A stretch of 27,284 nucleotides of DNA, taken from NCBI GenBank assembly GCA_046728015.1, contig JBKPDQ010000047.1, positions 1 to 27,284 on the forward strand. Reading direction: 5' to 3'. The stretch comes from DATAFO01 sp046728015 (GTDB lineage: Bacteria > Actinomycetota > Thermoleophilia > Solirubrobacterales > 70-9). This document shows, piece by piece, positions 1 to 6,686 of this stretch (the first letter of the stretch is position 1; each line of letters starts with the position of its first letter). The notes beneath the pieces are model-generated. The model saw nothing but the letters and a program-made list of their open reading frames with translations. It was not told where the DNA came from and made no database searches. Both the position numbers and the translations under genes were made by a program.

Positions 1-696
1 GTCGGGGTCCAGGGTCAGGGACCCGGCGGGGAGCCGAGCCAGCAGGCGCCTCTCCCCGCCCGCCCAGGCAAGAGCCGCGAGCTTGGCGGGCGGCTCCCAG
101 CCGGCGTGGCGGGCCGCCTCGCGGGCGGCATCCTCGTCAACCGGGCCCTCGGCAAGCAGCAGCGCGGCGAGCCGGCGGCGCCGACGCTGCATCTCACCGG
201 CGGCCGCCGATTGGGCCTCGGCATAGCCCTCAACTGAGAGGGCGGAGAGCTCGTCGATGTAGGCGAACACGGCCTCGGCCAGCAGGGCGAGCGTCTTGCG
301 GTCGAGGCGGGAGTCGATCGCCAGGGCTGCAACGTGGCGCCACGCGACCCTCGCCCCGAGCCGGTAGGCGGCGAGCAGGGAGTCCAGCGACCGGCGCTCG
401 CGAAACTCGCCCCGCCCGAGCCCGCGATAGACCTCGTCGCGGGCCGCGCGGTCGACGCCCGGCTCGGCGATCAGGTCCACGAATTGCGCGAGGGCCTCCT
501 CCACCCCGCGCCTGATCCCGGTGCCGAACCGTCCGCGCAGCGGGCGCCGGTAGGCCGGTACGCGCTCACGGATTGCGGCAATCACCGCGTCGCTCATTCG
601 CGGCACCGCCGGCCGCAGCAGCTCGGCGACTCGGGGCGGGATTCCCTCCCAGGGCCGTTCGATGGCCGCATTCGGCTGAATTTTTGCTTTGGTCAC
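1..696 (-). CDS. PucR/CdaR-like transcriptional regulator, N-terminal part (runs off window start)
   Basis: The minus strand is open from 696 to the window edge, giving at least 232 residues with no stop. Recognisable stretches include PWEGIPPRVAELL near residues 16-28, IRERVPAYRRPLRGRFG near 42-58, GVEEALAQFVDLI near 64-76 and LLAAYRLGARVAWRHVAALA near 109-128. I associate this helical N-terminal region with actinobacterial PucR-family regulators (RsbRD_N-like); the C-terminal DNA-binding HTH would lie beyond the window. I chose the GTG at 696 because it is the nearest start in front of the conserved region, but the frame stays open about 80 nt further upstream and I see no clear ribosome-binding site. 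It is divergent from the desaturase, with only 69 bp between them, so it could act on that promoter; this is inference. Confidence 0.7.
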   Translation of the reverse strand, partial: MTKAKIQPNAAIERPWEGIPPRVAELLRPAVPRMSDAVIAAIRERVPAYRRPLRGRFGTGIRRGVEEALAQFVDLIAEPGVDRAARDEVYRGLGRGEFRERRSLDSLLAAYRLGARVAWRHVAALAIDSRLDRKTLALLAEAVFAYIDELSALSVEGYAEAQSAAAGEMQRRRRRLAALLLAEGPVDEDAAREAARHAGWEPPAKLAALAWAGGERRLLARLPAGSLTLDPD

Positions 697-751
697 AAAA
701 ACCGCGGTCGAGGTCTTGGTCGGGAGCGAATATGTCCCCTCAGACTCAGCG

Positions 752-757
752 TATCGT
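752..757 (+). promoter_or_regulatory. -10 element of a probable leaderless desaturase transcript
   Basis: TATCGT lies exactly 8 nt before the ATG at 766. No purine-rich ribosome-binding site occurs between them. The same TAnnnT-to-start spacing recurs at other genes in this window, which supports transcription starting at or near the start codon. Confidence 0.5.
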
Positions 758-765
758 CACAAGCG

Positions 766-1635
766 ATGAGCCGCCTGGGGCGAAACATCAATCTGGCGGC
801 CGTTGTGGTCCCCTTCGCCGGTTTCATCGCCGCCCTCGTCTTGCTCTGGAACCAGGCCGTGGGCTGGACCGACCTGGCGATCCTCGCCGGCATGTACGTC
901 GTCACCGCGGGCGGGGTGACGATCGGCTACCACCGCCTGTTGACGCACCGCTCCTTCGCCACCTACAAGCCGGTCGAGTATCTGCTGGCCATTCTGGGCT
1001 CGATGGCCGTGCAGGGCCCGGTCGCGGATTGGGTCGCCGACCACCGCCGCCACCACGCAAACGCCGACGAGGAGGGCGACCCCCACTCTCCGCACGTCGG
1101 CCACGGAAGCGGCCTCGCGGGCCTGTGGCACGCGCACGTGGGCTGGCTCCTCGAGGACTGCGGGGTGTCGGACCGTCGACGCTTCGCCCGCGAGCTCGTC
1201 GAGGATCGCGGCATGCGGCGGATCACCGAAGGATTCCTCGGGCTGGTCGCCCTCTCGCTCCTGATCCCATTCGCCTTGGGCTGGGCGATCACGGGCACCT
1301 TGGTCGGGGGACTCACGGGGCTGTTGTGGGGTGGGTTCGCGCGGATCTTCTTCGTCCACCACGTGACCTGGAGCATCAACTCGATCTGCCACTTCCACGG
1401 CCGTCGGCGCTTCGCGATCGAGGACCGCTCCACGAACGTCTGGTGGCTGGCACCGGCCTCCCTTGGCGAGGCCTGGCATCACAACCATCACGCCTTTCCG
1501 CGCTCGGCCTTCCACGGCCTGCGCTGGTGGGAGCTCGACCCGTCCGCTTGGGTGATCCGGGCGATGCGCCGCGTCGGCCTCGGCTGGAACGTGGTGCAGA
1601 TCACACCGGAGCGGCAGGCGCAGAAGCTGGCCTGA
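766..1635 (+). CDS. Membrane fatty acid (acyl-CoA delta-9 type) desaturase
   Basis: This 289-residue protein has the three histidine clusters of the membrane-bound desaturase family (PF00487): HRLLTH at 56-61, HRRHH at 93-97 and HHNHH at 238-242. These are known to bind the diiron centre that inserts a double bond into an acyl chain. Hydrophobic segments lie near 9-30, 36-53, 72-88, 155-185 and 185-200, matching a membrane enzyme of normal length for the bacterial acyl-CoA/acyl-lipid delta-9 group. The open frame continues far upstream, but the ATG at 766 fits the family length and is preceded by TATCGT at 8 nt. Family and reaction class are secure; chain position and substrate (CoA or lipid) are not visible from sequence. 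It likely adjusts membrane fluidity. Confidence 0.88.
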   Translation: MSRLGRNINLAAVVVPFAGFIAALVLLWNQAVGWTDLAILAGMYVVTAGGVTIGYHRLLTHRSFATYKPVEYLLAILGSMAVQGPVADWVADHRRHHANADEEGDPHSPHVGHGSGLAGLWHAHVGWLLEDCGVSDRRRFARELVEDRGMRRITEGFLGLVALSLLIPFALGWAITGTLVGGLTGLLWGGFARIFFVHHVTWSINSICHFHGRRRFAIEDRSTNVWWLAPASLGEAWHHNHHAFPRSAFHGLRWWELDPSAWVIRAMRRVGLGWNVVQITPERQAQKLA

Positions 1636-1653
1636 GCCCTTCCGGCGGGCATT

Positions 1654-1688
1654 GGCGCCTTTGTCACGCATACCGTGACAAACGCGCC
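1654..1688. terminator. Strong inverted repeat after the desaturase (terminator or operator)
   Basis: The arms TTTGTCACG (1660-1668) and CGTGACAAA (1674-1682) pair perfectly around a 5-nt loop. Flanking GGCGC and GCGCC extend the pairing to 15 bp with one mismatch. It begins 18 nt after the desaturase stop. No T-run follows, so it could equally be a protein-binding dyad for the downstream EVE gene. Confidence 0.5.
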
Positions 1689-1733
1689 AGTCGCGGCCGA
1701 TTTGGCGGAACGGACGCGCGCCGCCCTCCCGGC

Positions 1734-1777
1734 CCGCGTCCCCTACTTGCCCAGTCCGCGTCCCCTACTTGCCGAGT
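1734..1777 (+). repeat. 22-bp tandem duplication abutting the EVE gene start
   Basis: Two adjacent 22-bp copies (1734-1755 and 1756-1777) beginning CCGCGTCCCCTACTTGCC differ at one base (C or G at position 19). The second copy ends 2 nt before the ATG at 1780, so the duplication occupies the place of the promoter or leader. Confidence 0.85.
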
Positions 1778-1779
1778 AG

Positions 1780-2268
1780 ATGCAGAACGCCCAGATATTC
1801 TCCGGGCCCGTGTCGACCTGGATCCTCACCGGCAGCCTCGAGAACTTCCGCATCAACGTCGAGCGGGGCTTCGACGTGATCGGCTTCAAGGAGCGGCGCC
1901 GGCTGCAGGCGGCGGAGTTCGAGCCCGGCGACCAGATCGTCTTCTACGTCACGGGCGTCCAGGGGTTCGGGGGCATCGCGCGAGTGCGGTCGGAGACCTT
2001 CGAGGATCGATCGCCGATCTGGCCCCAGGGCACGAAGAGAACGCCCGAGGACTATCCGTGGCGGGTCGAGGCGGAGCCCGTAGCAATCCTCGAGGAGGAT
2101 GCGTTCATCCTGGCCGAGGAGCTCGCTGCGGAGCTCGAGCACGTTCGTAAGTGGCCGGCAGCGCACTGGCAGCTGGCGTTCCAGGGCCAGTTGCGCAGCG
2201 TAGGCGAGGCCGACGCTGAACTCCTTCGCGACCGCATCTGCTCCGCCGCGGCGGTCCCCGCGGAGTGA
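1780..2268 (+). CDS. EVE-domain (PUA-like fold) protein
   Basis: The 162-residue product starts with WILTGSLENFRINVERGF and continues with a central GDQIVFYVTGVQGFGGIARV segment (about 49-69). These are typical of EVE domains (PF01878), relatives of YTH and PUA folds that bind modified nucleotides in DNA or RNA. The N-terminal Trp and the basic KERRRLQ stretch fit that ligand pocket, and family length is about 140-170 residues. No classical ribosome-binding site precedes the ATG. The next gene overlaps it by 4 nt (GTGA), so translation is probably coupled. I see no restriction endonuclease or helicase nearby, so a defence role is not supported; a housekeeping role in nucleic-acid modification recognition is possible. 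Confidence 0.8.
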   Translation: MQNAQIFSGPVSTWILTGSLENFRINVERGFDVIGFKERRRLQAAEFEPGDQIVFYVTGVQGFGGIARVRSETFEDRSPIWPQGTKRTPEDYPWRVEAEPVAILEEDAFILAEELAAELEHVRKWPAAHWQLAFQGQLRSVGEADAELLRDRICSAAAVPAE

Positions 2269-2645
2269 TCCACGACCGTCACTTCACGCTCGAGGAGGCG
2301 AACGCATTGCTCCCGCGGCTGGAGCCGCTGCTGGCGGACTTGCGCAAGGCCCGCGACGAGTTGACTGACGCCGAGGCGCACGAGGCGCTGGCCGGAGCCG
2401 CGTCCGGAAACGGCGGCGGTACGTCCGGACGGCAGGTCGGCGAGGCGTTTTTAGAGGTGCGCCGGACGCTCGCCGCGCTCGAGGAGCTCGGAATCGTGCT
2501 CCGCGATATCGATCGCGGGCTGATCGACTTCCCGGCGATCCTCGAGGGCCGCGAGGTCTACCTTTGTTGGGAGGAGTGCGAGGATGCAATCGGCTTCTGG
2601 CATCACCTGGACGCAGGCTTCGGCGGTCGACAGCCCCTCGCCTGA
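2265..2645 (+). CDS. DUF2203 family protein
   Basis: The 126-residue product begins RHFTLEEANALLPRLEPLLADL and ends with LIDFPAILEGREVYLCWEECEDAIGFWHHLDAGFGGRQPL, the two signature ends of DUF2203 (function unknown). The first half is a predicted helix with a Gly-rich insertion near 45-55; the end carries a conserved W-E/H-rich motif that could bind metal, though this is not established. The GTG start overlaps the stop of the EVE gene as GTGA, indicating translational coupling. The next gene starts inside its 3' end in another frame. Family assignment is good; no function can be stated. Confidence 0.82.
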   Translation: MIHDRHFTLEEANALLPRLEPLLADLRKARDELTDAEAHEALAGAASGNGGGTSGRQVGEAFLEVRRTLAALEELGIVLRDIDRGLIDFPAILEGREVYLCWEECEDAIGFWHHLDAGFGGRQPLA

Positions 2646-3111
2646 GCCGGCGCCCGCGCCTACCGCCGACGCAGCGCCGCCGCGCGGTCTGCGTCCGGCG
2701 GAGCGGTTGTGCATCCTCGGCGCGCTGGTGGTTGCGGGAAGCCTGATCCTCCCCTGGTACGACGTCGCGTTCACCGGCATCTCCCGAACCGCCCTCGACA
2801 AGTTCGGGTTCGTGCACGTCGCGCTGCTGCTGACCGTCGGATCGGCAGTCGTGTTGATCTTGCGCGCGAAACGGGGCTACGTCTTGCCCCGTCCGCTCTC
2901 GGAGGGCGTGTTGCTGGCAGTCGCAGGCGGCTGGGCCGCCATGCTCGTCATCTACCTGATGCTCGATCGTCCCGAGCAGCTGGAGGGCAGCACCAAGGTC
3001 GGGCTTCGCCTCGGCAGCTTTGTCGCCCTTGGTGGCGCTGTCGTGCTGATCGTAGGCGGGCTTCGCGTGCGCCGAGATGCACAAAGGCGCCACCTGAGCT
3101 GGGGCGTTTAG
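2584..3111 (+). CDS. Small four-helix integral membrane protein
   Basis: The 175-residue protein has a Pro/Ala-rich cytosolic-looking N-terminus (1-37) followed by four hydrophobic segments near 40-58, 73-93, 104-125 and 140-160. A Trp-Tyr pair follows the first helix (LPWYDV). I recognise no enzymatic motif; it resembles generic actinobacterial four-TM membrane proteins. The ATG at 2584 overlaps the DUF2203 gene by 62 nt in a different frame. A later TTG at 2704 would remove the overlap but begin right at the first helix, so the exact start is uncertain. It is probably co-transcribed with the two genes before it. A strong hairpin at 3265 lies downstream. Confidence 0.7.
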   Translation: MQSASGITWTQASAVDSPSPEPAPAPTADAAPPRGLRPAERLCILGALVVAGSLILPWYDVAFTGISRTALDKFGFVHVALLLTVGSAVVLILRAKRGYVLPRPLSEGVLLAVAGGWAAMLVIYLMLDRPEQLEGSTKVGLRLGSFVALGGAVVLIVGGLRVRRDAQRRHLSWGV

Positions 3112-3264
3112 GCGTAGGAGAGCCCGGGAACTAGCGAACCGCTGGGTGGCGCGCGCCGGCCGACCCCCCAGTCGTGCGCGTGGCCGCTCAGCTTCTTGGC
3201 ACAACCGGTGATTCGGGTGAGCCGCTTTGGCGGTGAGAGCAGCACGTGCCGGTGGTTATTGACA

Positions 3265-3299
3265 GCGAAACGGGGCGCCCGCCCAGCGCCCCGTTTCGC
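3265..3299 (+). terminator. Perfect 14-bp stem hairpin
   Basis: GCGAAACGGGGCGC (3265-3278) and its exact complement GCGCCCCGTTTCGC (3286-3299) flank a 7-nt loop. The following bases are CTTGTC, only weakly T-rich. It lies about 150 nt after the membrane-protein gene and is the best candidate terminator for the 1780-3111 cluster. Confidence 0.65.
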
Positions 3300-3451
3300 C
3301 TTGTCACATGGGAGTTGTAAGTGGCGGTGCCGTCAGGCGCCGCCAGACGCATGTGTCGTCGGTGATGCGATCGTCCGCCCTAAGCAGCGGGCGGGGATGC
3401 GCAGTCCCTCAATCGGCAGCTCGGCCAGAGAGCTTGAGGACGGAATTAGAT

Positions 3452-3484
3452 AGAGGCGGGGCGTCTCGGCGGCGCCCCGCCTCT
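3452..3484. terminator. Perfect 12-bp stem hairpin
   Basis: AGAGGCGGGGCG (3452-3463) and CGCCCCGCCTCT (3473-3484) form an exact 12-bp stem with a 9-nt loop. It is preceded by an A/T-richer stretch (GGAATTAGAT). It could end a short transcript starting after the 3265 hairpin, or act on the opposite strand. Confidence 0.55.
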
Positions 3485-3612
3485 GGCATCGGAGGTGCCC
3501 CGCGAAGCGACCGTGCGGACGCCGCTCGGGGTTATGTTCGCTGAGGGAGTTGCCCTCGGGCGCGCCAGCGCCCTGCCGTCCCATCGGGGCACCGGCGTGC
3601 AGGCGAGAGTGC

Positions 3613-3651
3613 CCCGGGGGCCGAGTGGACGCTTGTTGTCTGGCCCCCGGG
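3613..3651. promoter_or_regulatory. Dyad just upstream of the ilvA -10 element
   Basis: CCCGGGGGCC (3613-3622) and GGCCCCCGGG (3642-3651) are a perfect 10-bp inverted repeat with a 19-nt spacer. The second arm ends 2 nt before the putative -10 at 3654. If the ilvA transcript is leaderless the dyad is not in the mRNA, so it would act as an operator or as an upstream terminator rather than an attenuator. Confidence 0.45.
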
Positions 3652-3653
3652 AG

Positions 3654-3659
3654 TACGCT
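3654..3659 (+). promoter_or_regulatory. -10 element of probable leaderless ilvA
   Basis: TACGCT lies exactly 6 nt before the ATG at 3666. The spacing matches the Nudix and CoA-transferase genes in this window. Confidence 0.5.
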
Positions 3660-3665
3660 GGCTGC

Positions 3666-4901
3666 ATGGAGGCGGACACGGCTCGACAGGACGTCGACGC
3701 TGCCGTGATCGAGCGTGCGGCGCAACGGATCTCGGGGCAGGTGCGGGCGACACCGGTGCTCAACGCCGGGGAGCTCTCGCGGCGGGTCGGCTCACCGGTC
3801 GTCCTGAAGGCCGAGTGCCTGCAGCTCACGGGCTCGTTCAAGGTCCGCGGTGCGTTCCACGCCATGGCCGAGCTGGACCGCCGCGAGCTCGAGCGCGGCG
3901 TCGTTGCCGCCAGCGCCGGCAACCACGCGCAGGCGGTTTCACTTGCGGCCAGCCGGCTGGGCGTCCCCGCCGACCTGTTCATGCCAGCCGAGGCGCCCCT
4001 GGCCAAGGTCGCCGCCGTGCGACGCTACGGCGGAGAGGTGCACCTGGTGCCGGCCTCCTACGACGAGGCCGCCGAGGAGGCGCAGCGATTCGCCGATCGG
4101 AACGGGCGCGTGCTGGTGCCGCCCTTCGACAGCGCCAACGTGGTCGCCGGCCAGGGCACTGTCGGCCTCGAGATCGCGGAACAGGCGCCCGACACGAGGC
4201 TGGTGGTCGTCCCGCTGGGCGGGGGTTCGCTGGCCGCGGGGACCGCAATCGCGATCAAGTCGCGGATCCCCGATGCGCGTGTGATCGGAGTTCAGGCCGA
4301 GGCGTGCGCGCCGTACCTGGAGTCGCTGGCGGCGCATCGCCCGATCGGCGCACGCTCCGCCTACACGATCTGCGACGGCATCGCCGTCAAGCGCCCTGGG
4401 CGGATCACGTTGCCTTTGGTTGACCGGCACCTCGACGGTGTGGTCACCGTCTCCGACGACGAGGTCGCCGAGGCGATGGTGCTGCTGCTCGAACGCTCCA
4501 AGGTGGTCGTTGAGGGCGCGGGGGCGGTCGGGGTCGCCGCTCTCAACACAGGAAAGATCGAGCCGCCGGCTTCCGGAGCGATCTGCGTCGTCCTCTCCGG
4601 CGGGAACGTCGACGCCTCGCTGCTCGCGGAATGCATTCGCCTCGGGGAGACGGCGGCCGGCCGGCGGATGGTGCTGTTCACGGTCGTCCCCGACCGCCCC
4701 GGAGCGCTTGCCGCGCTGCTTCGCGTGGTCGCCGAGTGCGGGGCCAACGTCGTCGACGTGGAGCACATCCGCGAGGGCGTCGAGCTGCACATGCGGGAGA
4801 CCGCGATCCAGCTGGTGCTCCAGACCGACAGCGCCGAGCACACCGGGCAGGTCCTCGAAGCGGTGCGCGAGCACGGCTTCGACGCGCGCCTGCAGCGCTA
4901 G
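3666..4901 (+). CDS. ilvA: Threonine ammonia-lyase with C-terminal ACT domain
   Basis: This 411-residue PLP enzyme deaminates L-threonine to 2-oxobutanoate, the entry to isoleucine synthesis or threonine breakdown. The PLP-binding lysine is K59 in TGSFKVRGA, SAGNHAQ follows at 83-89, and the phosphate-binding GGGSLAAG loop starts at 185. A catalytic domain of about 320 residues is followed by a regulatory ACT domain beginning near RMVLFTVVPDRPGALAALLRVV (about 335-356). The single ACT domain and roughly 400-residue length fit the short form found in many actinobacteria, which can be biosynthetic or catabolic. The frame is open further upstream, but the ATG at 3666 matches the family N-terminus and follows a -10-like TACGCT. 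No other isoleucine genes are adjacent. Serine is a possible alternative substrate. Confidence 0.9.
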   Translation: MEADTARQDVDAAVIERAAQRISGQVRATPVLNAGELSRRVGSPVVLKAECLQLTGSFKVRGAFHAMAELDRRELERGVVAASAGNHAQAVSLAASRLGVPADLFMPAEAPLAKVAAVRRYGGEVHLVPASYDEAAEEAQRFADRNGRVLVPPFDSANVVAGQGTVGLEIAEQAPDTRLVVVPLGGGSLAAGTAIAIKSRIPDARVIGVQAEACAPYLESLAAHRPIGARSAYTICDGIAVKRPGRITLPLVDRHLDGVVTVSDDEVAEAMVLLLERSKVVVEGAGAVGVAALNTGKIEPPASGAICVVLSGGNVDASLLAECIRLGETAAGRRMVLFTVVPDRPGALAALLRVVAECGANVVDVEHIREGVELHMRETAIQLVLQTDSAEHTGQVLEAVREHGFDARLQR

Positions 4902-4917
4902 CGACCGGCGCCTGCCG

Positions 4918-5337
4918 TCAGTCGCGAAGGAGTCCCTTGACGAGCTCGCGATCGTGCTCGTAGTCGAGCAGCTCGATCGCGTCCGGCGCGTCCAGCCAGC
5001 GCAGGTCGTCGACCTCTGCGTTGGGCTCGAACGTCCCCGAGACGGGGCGCATCAGCCACCAGCGCACCCGCTTGCGCCGGCCCTTGCGGTCGCGGTAGTG
5101 AGCGGGCGCCAGCTCCTCGCCCAGCTCACAGCGAAGGCCCGTCTCCTCCTCGACCTCTCGGAGAGCCGCCTGCTCGGCGGGCTCGCCCTCCCTGATCTTC
5201 CCCTTGGGCAGCGACCAGTCGTCGTAGCGCGATCGGTGCACGACCGCAACCTGCGGCACACCCTCCCCCTCGCGCACCACCACGCCGCCCGCGGCCTCGA
5301 CCTCGGCCTGCCCGCGTCCGGAATTTCTGATGCGCAC
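4918..5337 (-). CDS. Nudix hydrolase (MutT-like)
   Basis: The 139-residue protein contains a complete Nudix box at residues 46-68: G-x5-E-x7-REVEEETGL, with the metal-binding REVEEE helix intact. Upstream, YDDWSLPKGK (38-47) is typical of the MutT1/Ap4A-hydrolase-like group that cleaves nucleoside di/triphosphate derivatives. The domain covers nearly the whole protein. The start is GTG at 5337, preceded by TAGGCT at 6 nt and no ribosome-binding site, so the transcript is probably leaderless. It converges with ilvA, with 16 bp between stops. Substrate (8-oxo-dGTP, diadenosine polyphosphates or other) cannot be read from the sequence. Confidence 0.87.
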   Translation of the reverse strand: MRIRNSGRGQAEVEAAGGVVVREGEGVPQVAVVHRSRYDDWSLPKGKIREGEPAEQAALREVEEETGLRCELGEELAPAHYRDRKGRRKRVRWWLMRPVSGTFEPNAEVDDLRWLDAPDAIELLDYEHDRELVKGLLRD

Positions 5338-5343
5338 AGGCCG

Positions 5344-5349
5344 AGCCTA
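5344..5349 (-). promoter_or_regulatory. -10 element of probable leaderless Nudix gene
   Basis: On the minus strand TAGGCT ends 6 nt before the GTG start codon at 5337. The intervening CGGCCT contains no ribosome-binding site. Confidence 0.5.
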
Positions 5350-5398
5350 GAGAGAACGACTGCTGGGAAAGGTCGGGCCACCTCGCCGACCAAAGGTC

Positions 5399-5461
5399 GG
5401 GGAGGCGCCGCGGTCCCCGGGGCCCATCCGGCTCGTTCCGGGCCGAGCGGCGCCTCTCCCC
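5399..5461 (-). terminator. Long hairpin downstream of hmgA
   Basis: GGGGAGGCGCCGC (5399-5411) pairs with GCGGCGCC-TC-TCCCC (5447-5461) as a 13-bp stem with a 2-nt bulge. The 35-nt loop holds further GC-rich self-complementary sequence. It begins 12 nt past the hmgA stop on the minus strand, the expected place for that operon's terminator. Confidence 0.6.
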
Positions 5462-5473
5462 GTCGCTTCCCGG

Positions 5474-6658
5474 CTACCCAGTCGTGCTCTCCGCAACCGG
5501 CGACGGCACTCCCTCGCGCCACGAGTACGCGTACGAGGGGTCGTCGAGCTCGGCCGCCACCTGGGTCAGCTTCATCGGGCGGAAGGTGTCCCACATCACC
5601 GCCAGCTCCTCGGTGCGGCGCATGCCCAGCGCCTTCTCGACCAGTCCGGGCTGCGGGCCGTGCGGAAGGCCGGAGGGATGCACCGTGATCGAGCCCACCT
5701 CGATGCCCTTGCGGCTCCCGAACTCGCCGGAGACGTAATAGATCATCTCCTCCGATTGCAGGTTCGAGTGGTGGTACGGCAGCGGTACCGCCTCGGGGTC
5801 GTAGTCGAGCTCGCGCGGGCAGAACGAGCAGATCACGAAGTTCGGGCCCTGGAACGTCTGGTGGACGGGCGGCGGCAGATGCAGCCGTCCGGTCCGGGGC
5901 TCGAAGTCGTGCACGTTGAACGTGTACGGATAGACGTAGCCGTCCCAGCCCACGACGTCGAACGGGTGATAGTCGAGCGTGTAGCGCTGGAGCCCGCCTC
6001 GCACGCGGACGAGGAGCTCGAACTCCCCGGTCTCGCGGTGGGTCTCCAACTCCTCGGGAGGATGGAAGTCGCGCTGGGAATACGGCGCCGACTCCAGCAG
6101 CTGCCCGTAGCGGTTGCGGTAGCGATTAGGGGTCTCGATCTCACCGGGGGTGTGGAACACGAGCCACGTCTGCGGCGTCTCATCGAGTTCGAACCGGTAG
6201 GTCGTCCCCCGCGGAATCACGATGTAGTCGTGCTCCCGGTAGGGGATCTCCCCGAACATCGTCTCGAGCGTGCCCGAGCCCTCGCAGACGAAGATCACCT
6301 CGTCCCCCTCGCCGTTGCGGTAGAAGGCCTCGGCCTCCGAGTCCGGCCGGCAGATCGAAAACTCCAGGTCCGCGTTCCACATCAGGCAGCGCCGGCCCGA
6401 AATCGGATCGCCTTCGGGCGCCATCCCACCGGTCACCAAGTGCCGGTGGACGTGGGCGTCGGGGGTCCACTCGCGGTGCTCGATGGGCGTGTGCTCGTGC
6501 GCCTCCGAGATCCGGCAGGGCGACTCGAGGTGATAGAGGATCGACTCGTTGCCCGAGAATCCCTCGAAGCCCATCACCTCCTCGACCAGCAGCCGCCCGT
6601 TGTCGCGGAACTGGACGTGGCGCTTGCGCGGGACGTCTCCAAGCTTCTGGTAGCGCAT
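5474..6658 (-). CDS. hmgA: Homogentisate 1,2-dioxygenase
   Basis: The 394-residue protein opens the aromatic ring of homogentisate to give maleylacetoacetate, the third step of tyrosine catabolism. The predicted non-haem iron ligands are H297 (YHHSN), E303 (QSEEM) and H333 (LPHGPQPG); their spacing of 6 and 30 residues equals that of the human H335/E341/H371 triad. Other family landmarks are GDEVIFVCEGSGTLET (118-133) and DVVGWDGYVYPYTFNVHDFEP (234-254). The frame extends upstream, but GGGAGG sits 7 nt before the ATG at 6658, which fixes the start. It lies 28 nt after hpd on the same strand, so the two form an operon. Length is near the lower end for the family, as in many bacterial members. 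Confidence 0.94.
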   Translation of the reverse strand: MRYQKLGDVPRKRHVQFRDNGRLLVEEVMGFEGFSGNESILYHLESPCRISEAHEHTPIEHREWTPDAHVHRHLVTGGMAPEGDPISGRRCLMWNADLEFSICRPDSEAEAFYRNGEGDEVIFVCEGSGTLETMFGEIPYREHDYIVIPRGTTYRFELDETPQTWLVFHTPGEIETPNRYRNRYGQLLESAPYSQRDFHPPEELETHRETGEFELLVRVRGGLQRYTLDYHPFDVVGWDGYVYPYTFNVHDFEPRTGRLHLPPPVHQTFQGPNFVICSFCPRELDYDPEAVPLPYHHSNLQSEEMIYYVSGEFGSRKGIEVGSITVHPSGLPHGPQPGLVEKALGMRRTEELAVMWDTFRPMKLTQVAAELDDPSYAYSWREGVPSPVAESTTG

Positions 6659-6686
6659 CAGTGCCTCCCGGTGGTTGGTTTCATCC

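Larger units (their letters stand above)
3112..3665. other. 554-bp gap with hairpins and no convincing gene
   Basis: Short open frames exist here, but none has a family match, good start context or consistent codon pattern. The stretch holds two terminator-like hairpins (3265-3299 and 3452-3484), a third dyad before ilvA (3613-3651) and a weaker CCGCCC/GGGCGG stem near 3374-3394. No tRNA arms, T-box motif or known riboswitch signature was found. A small RNA between the two strong hairpins is possible. Confidence 0.55.

Noticed and set aside
1734..1777. Start of a CRISPR array
   Set aside because: Only two directly abutting copies with no spacers and no cas genes; a simple tandem duplication.
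1780..3111. EVE-domain defence island
   Set aside because: The neighbours are a DUF2203 protein and a small membrane protein; no nuclease, McrBC-like or helicase gene is present.
3112..3665. T-box riboswitch or leader-peptide attenuator for ilvA
   Set aside because: No T-box consensus, no Ile/Val/Leu codon run, and the -10 position implies little or no leader.
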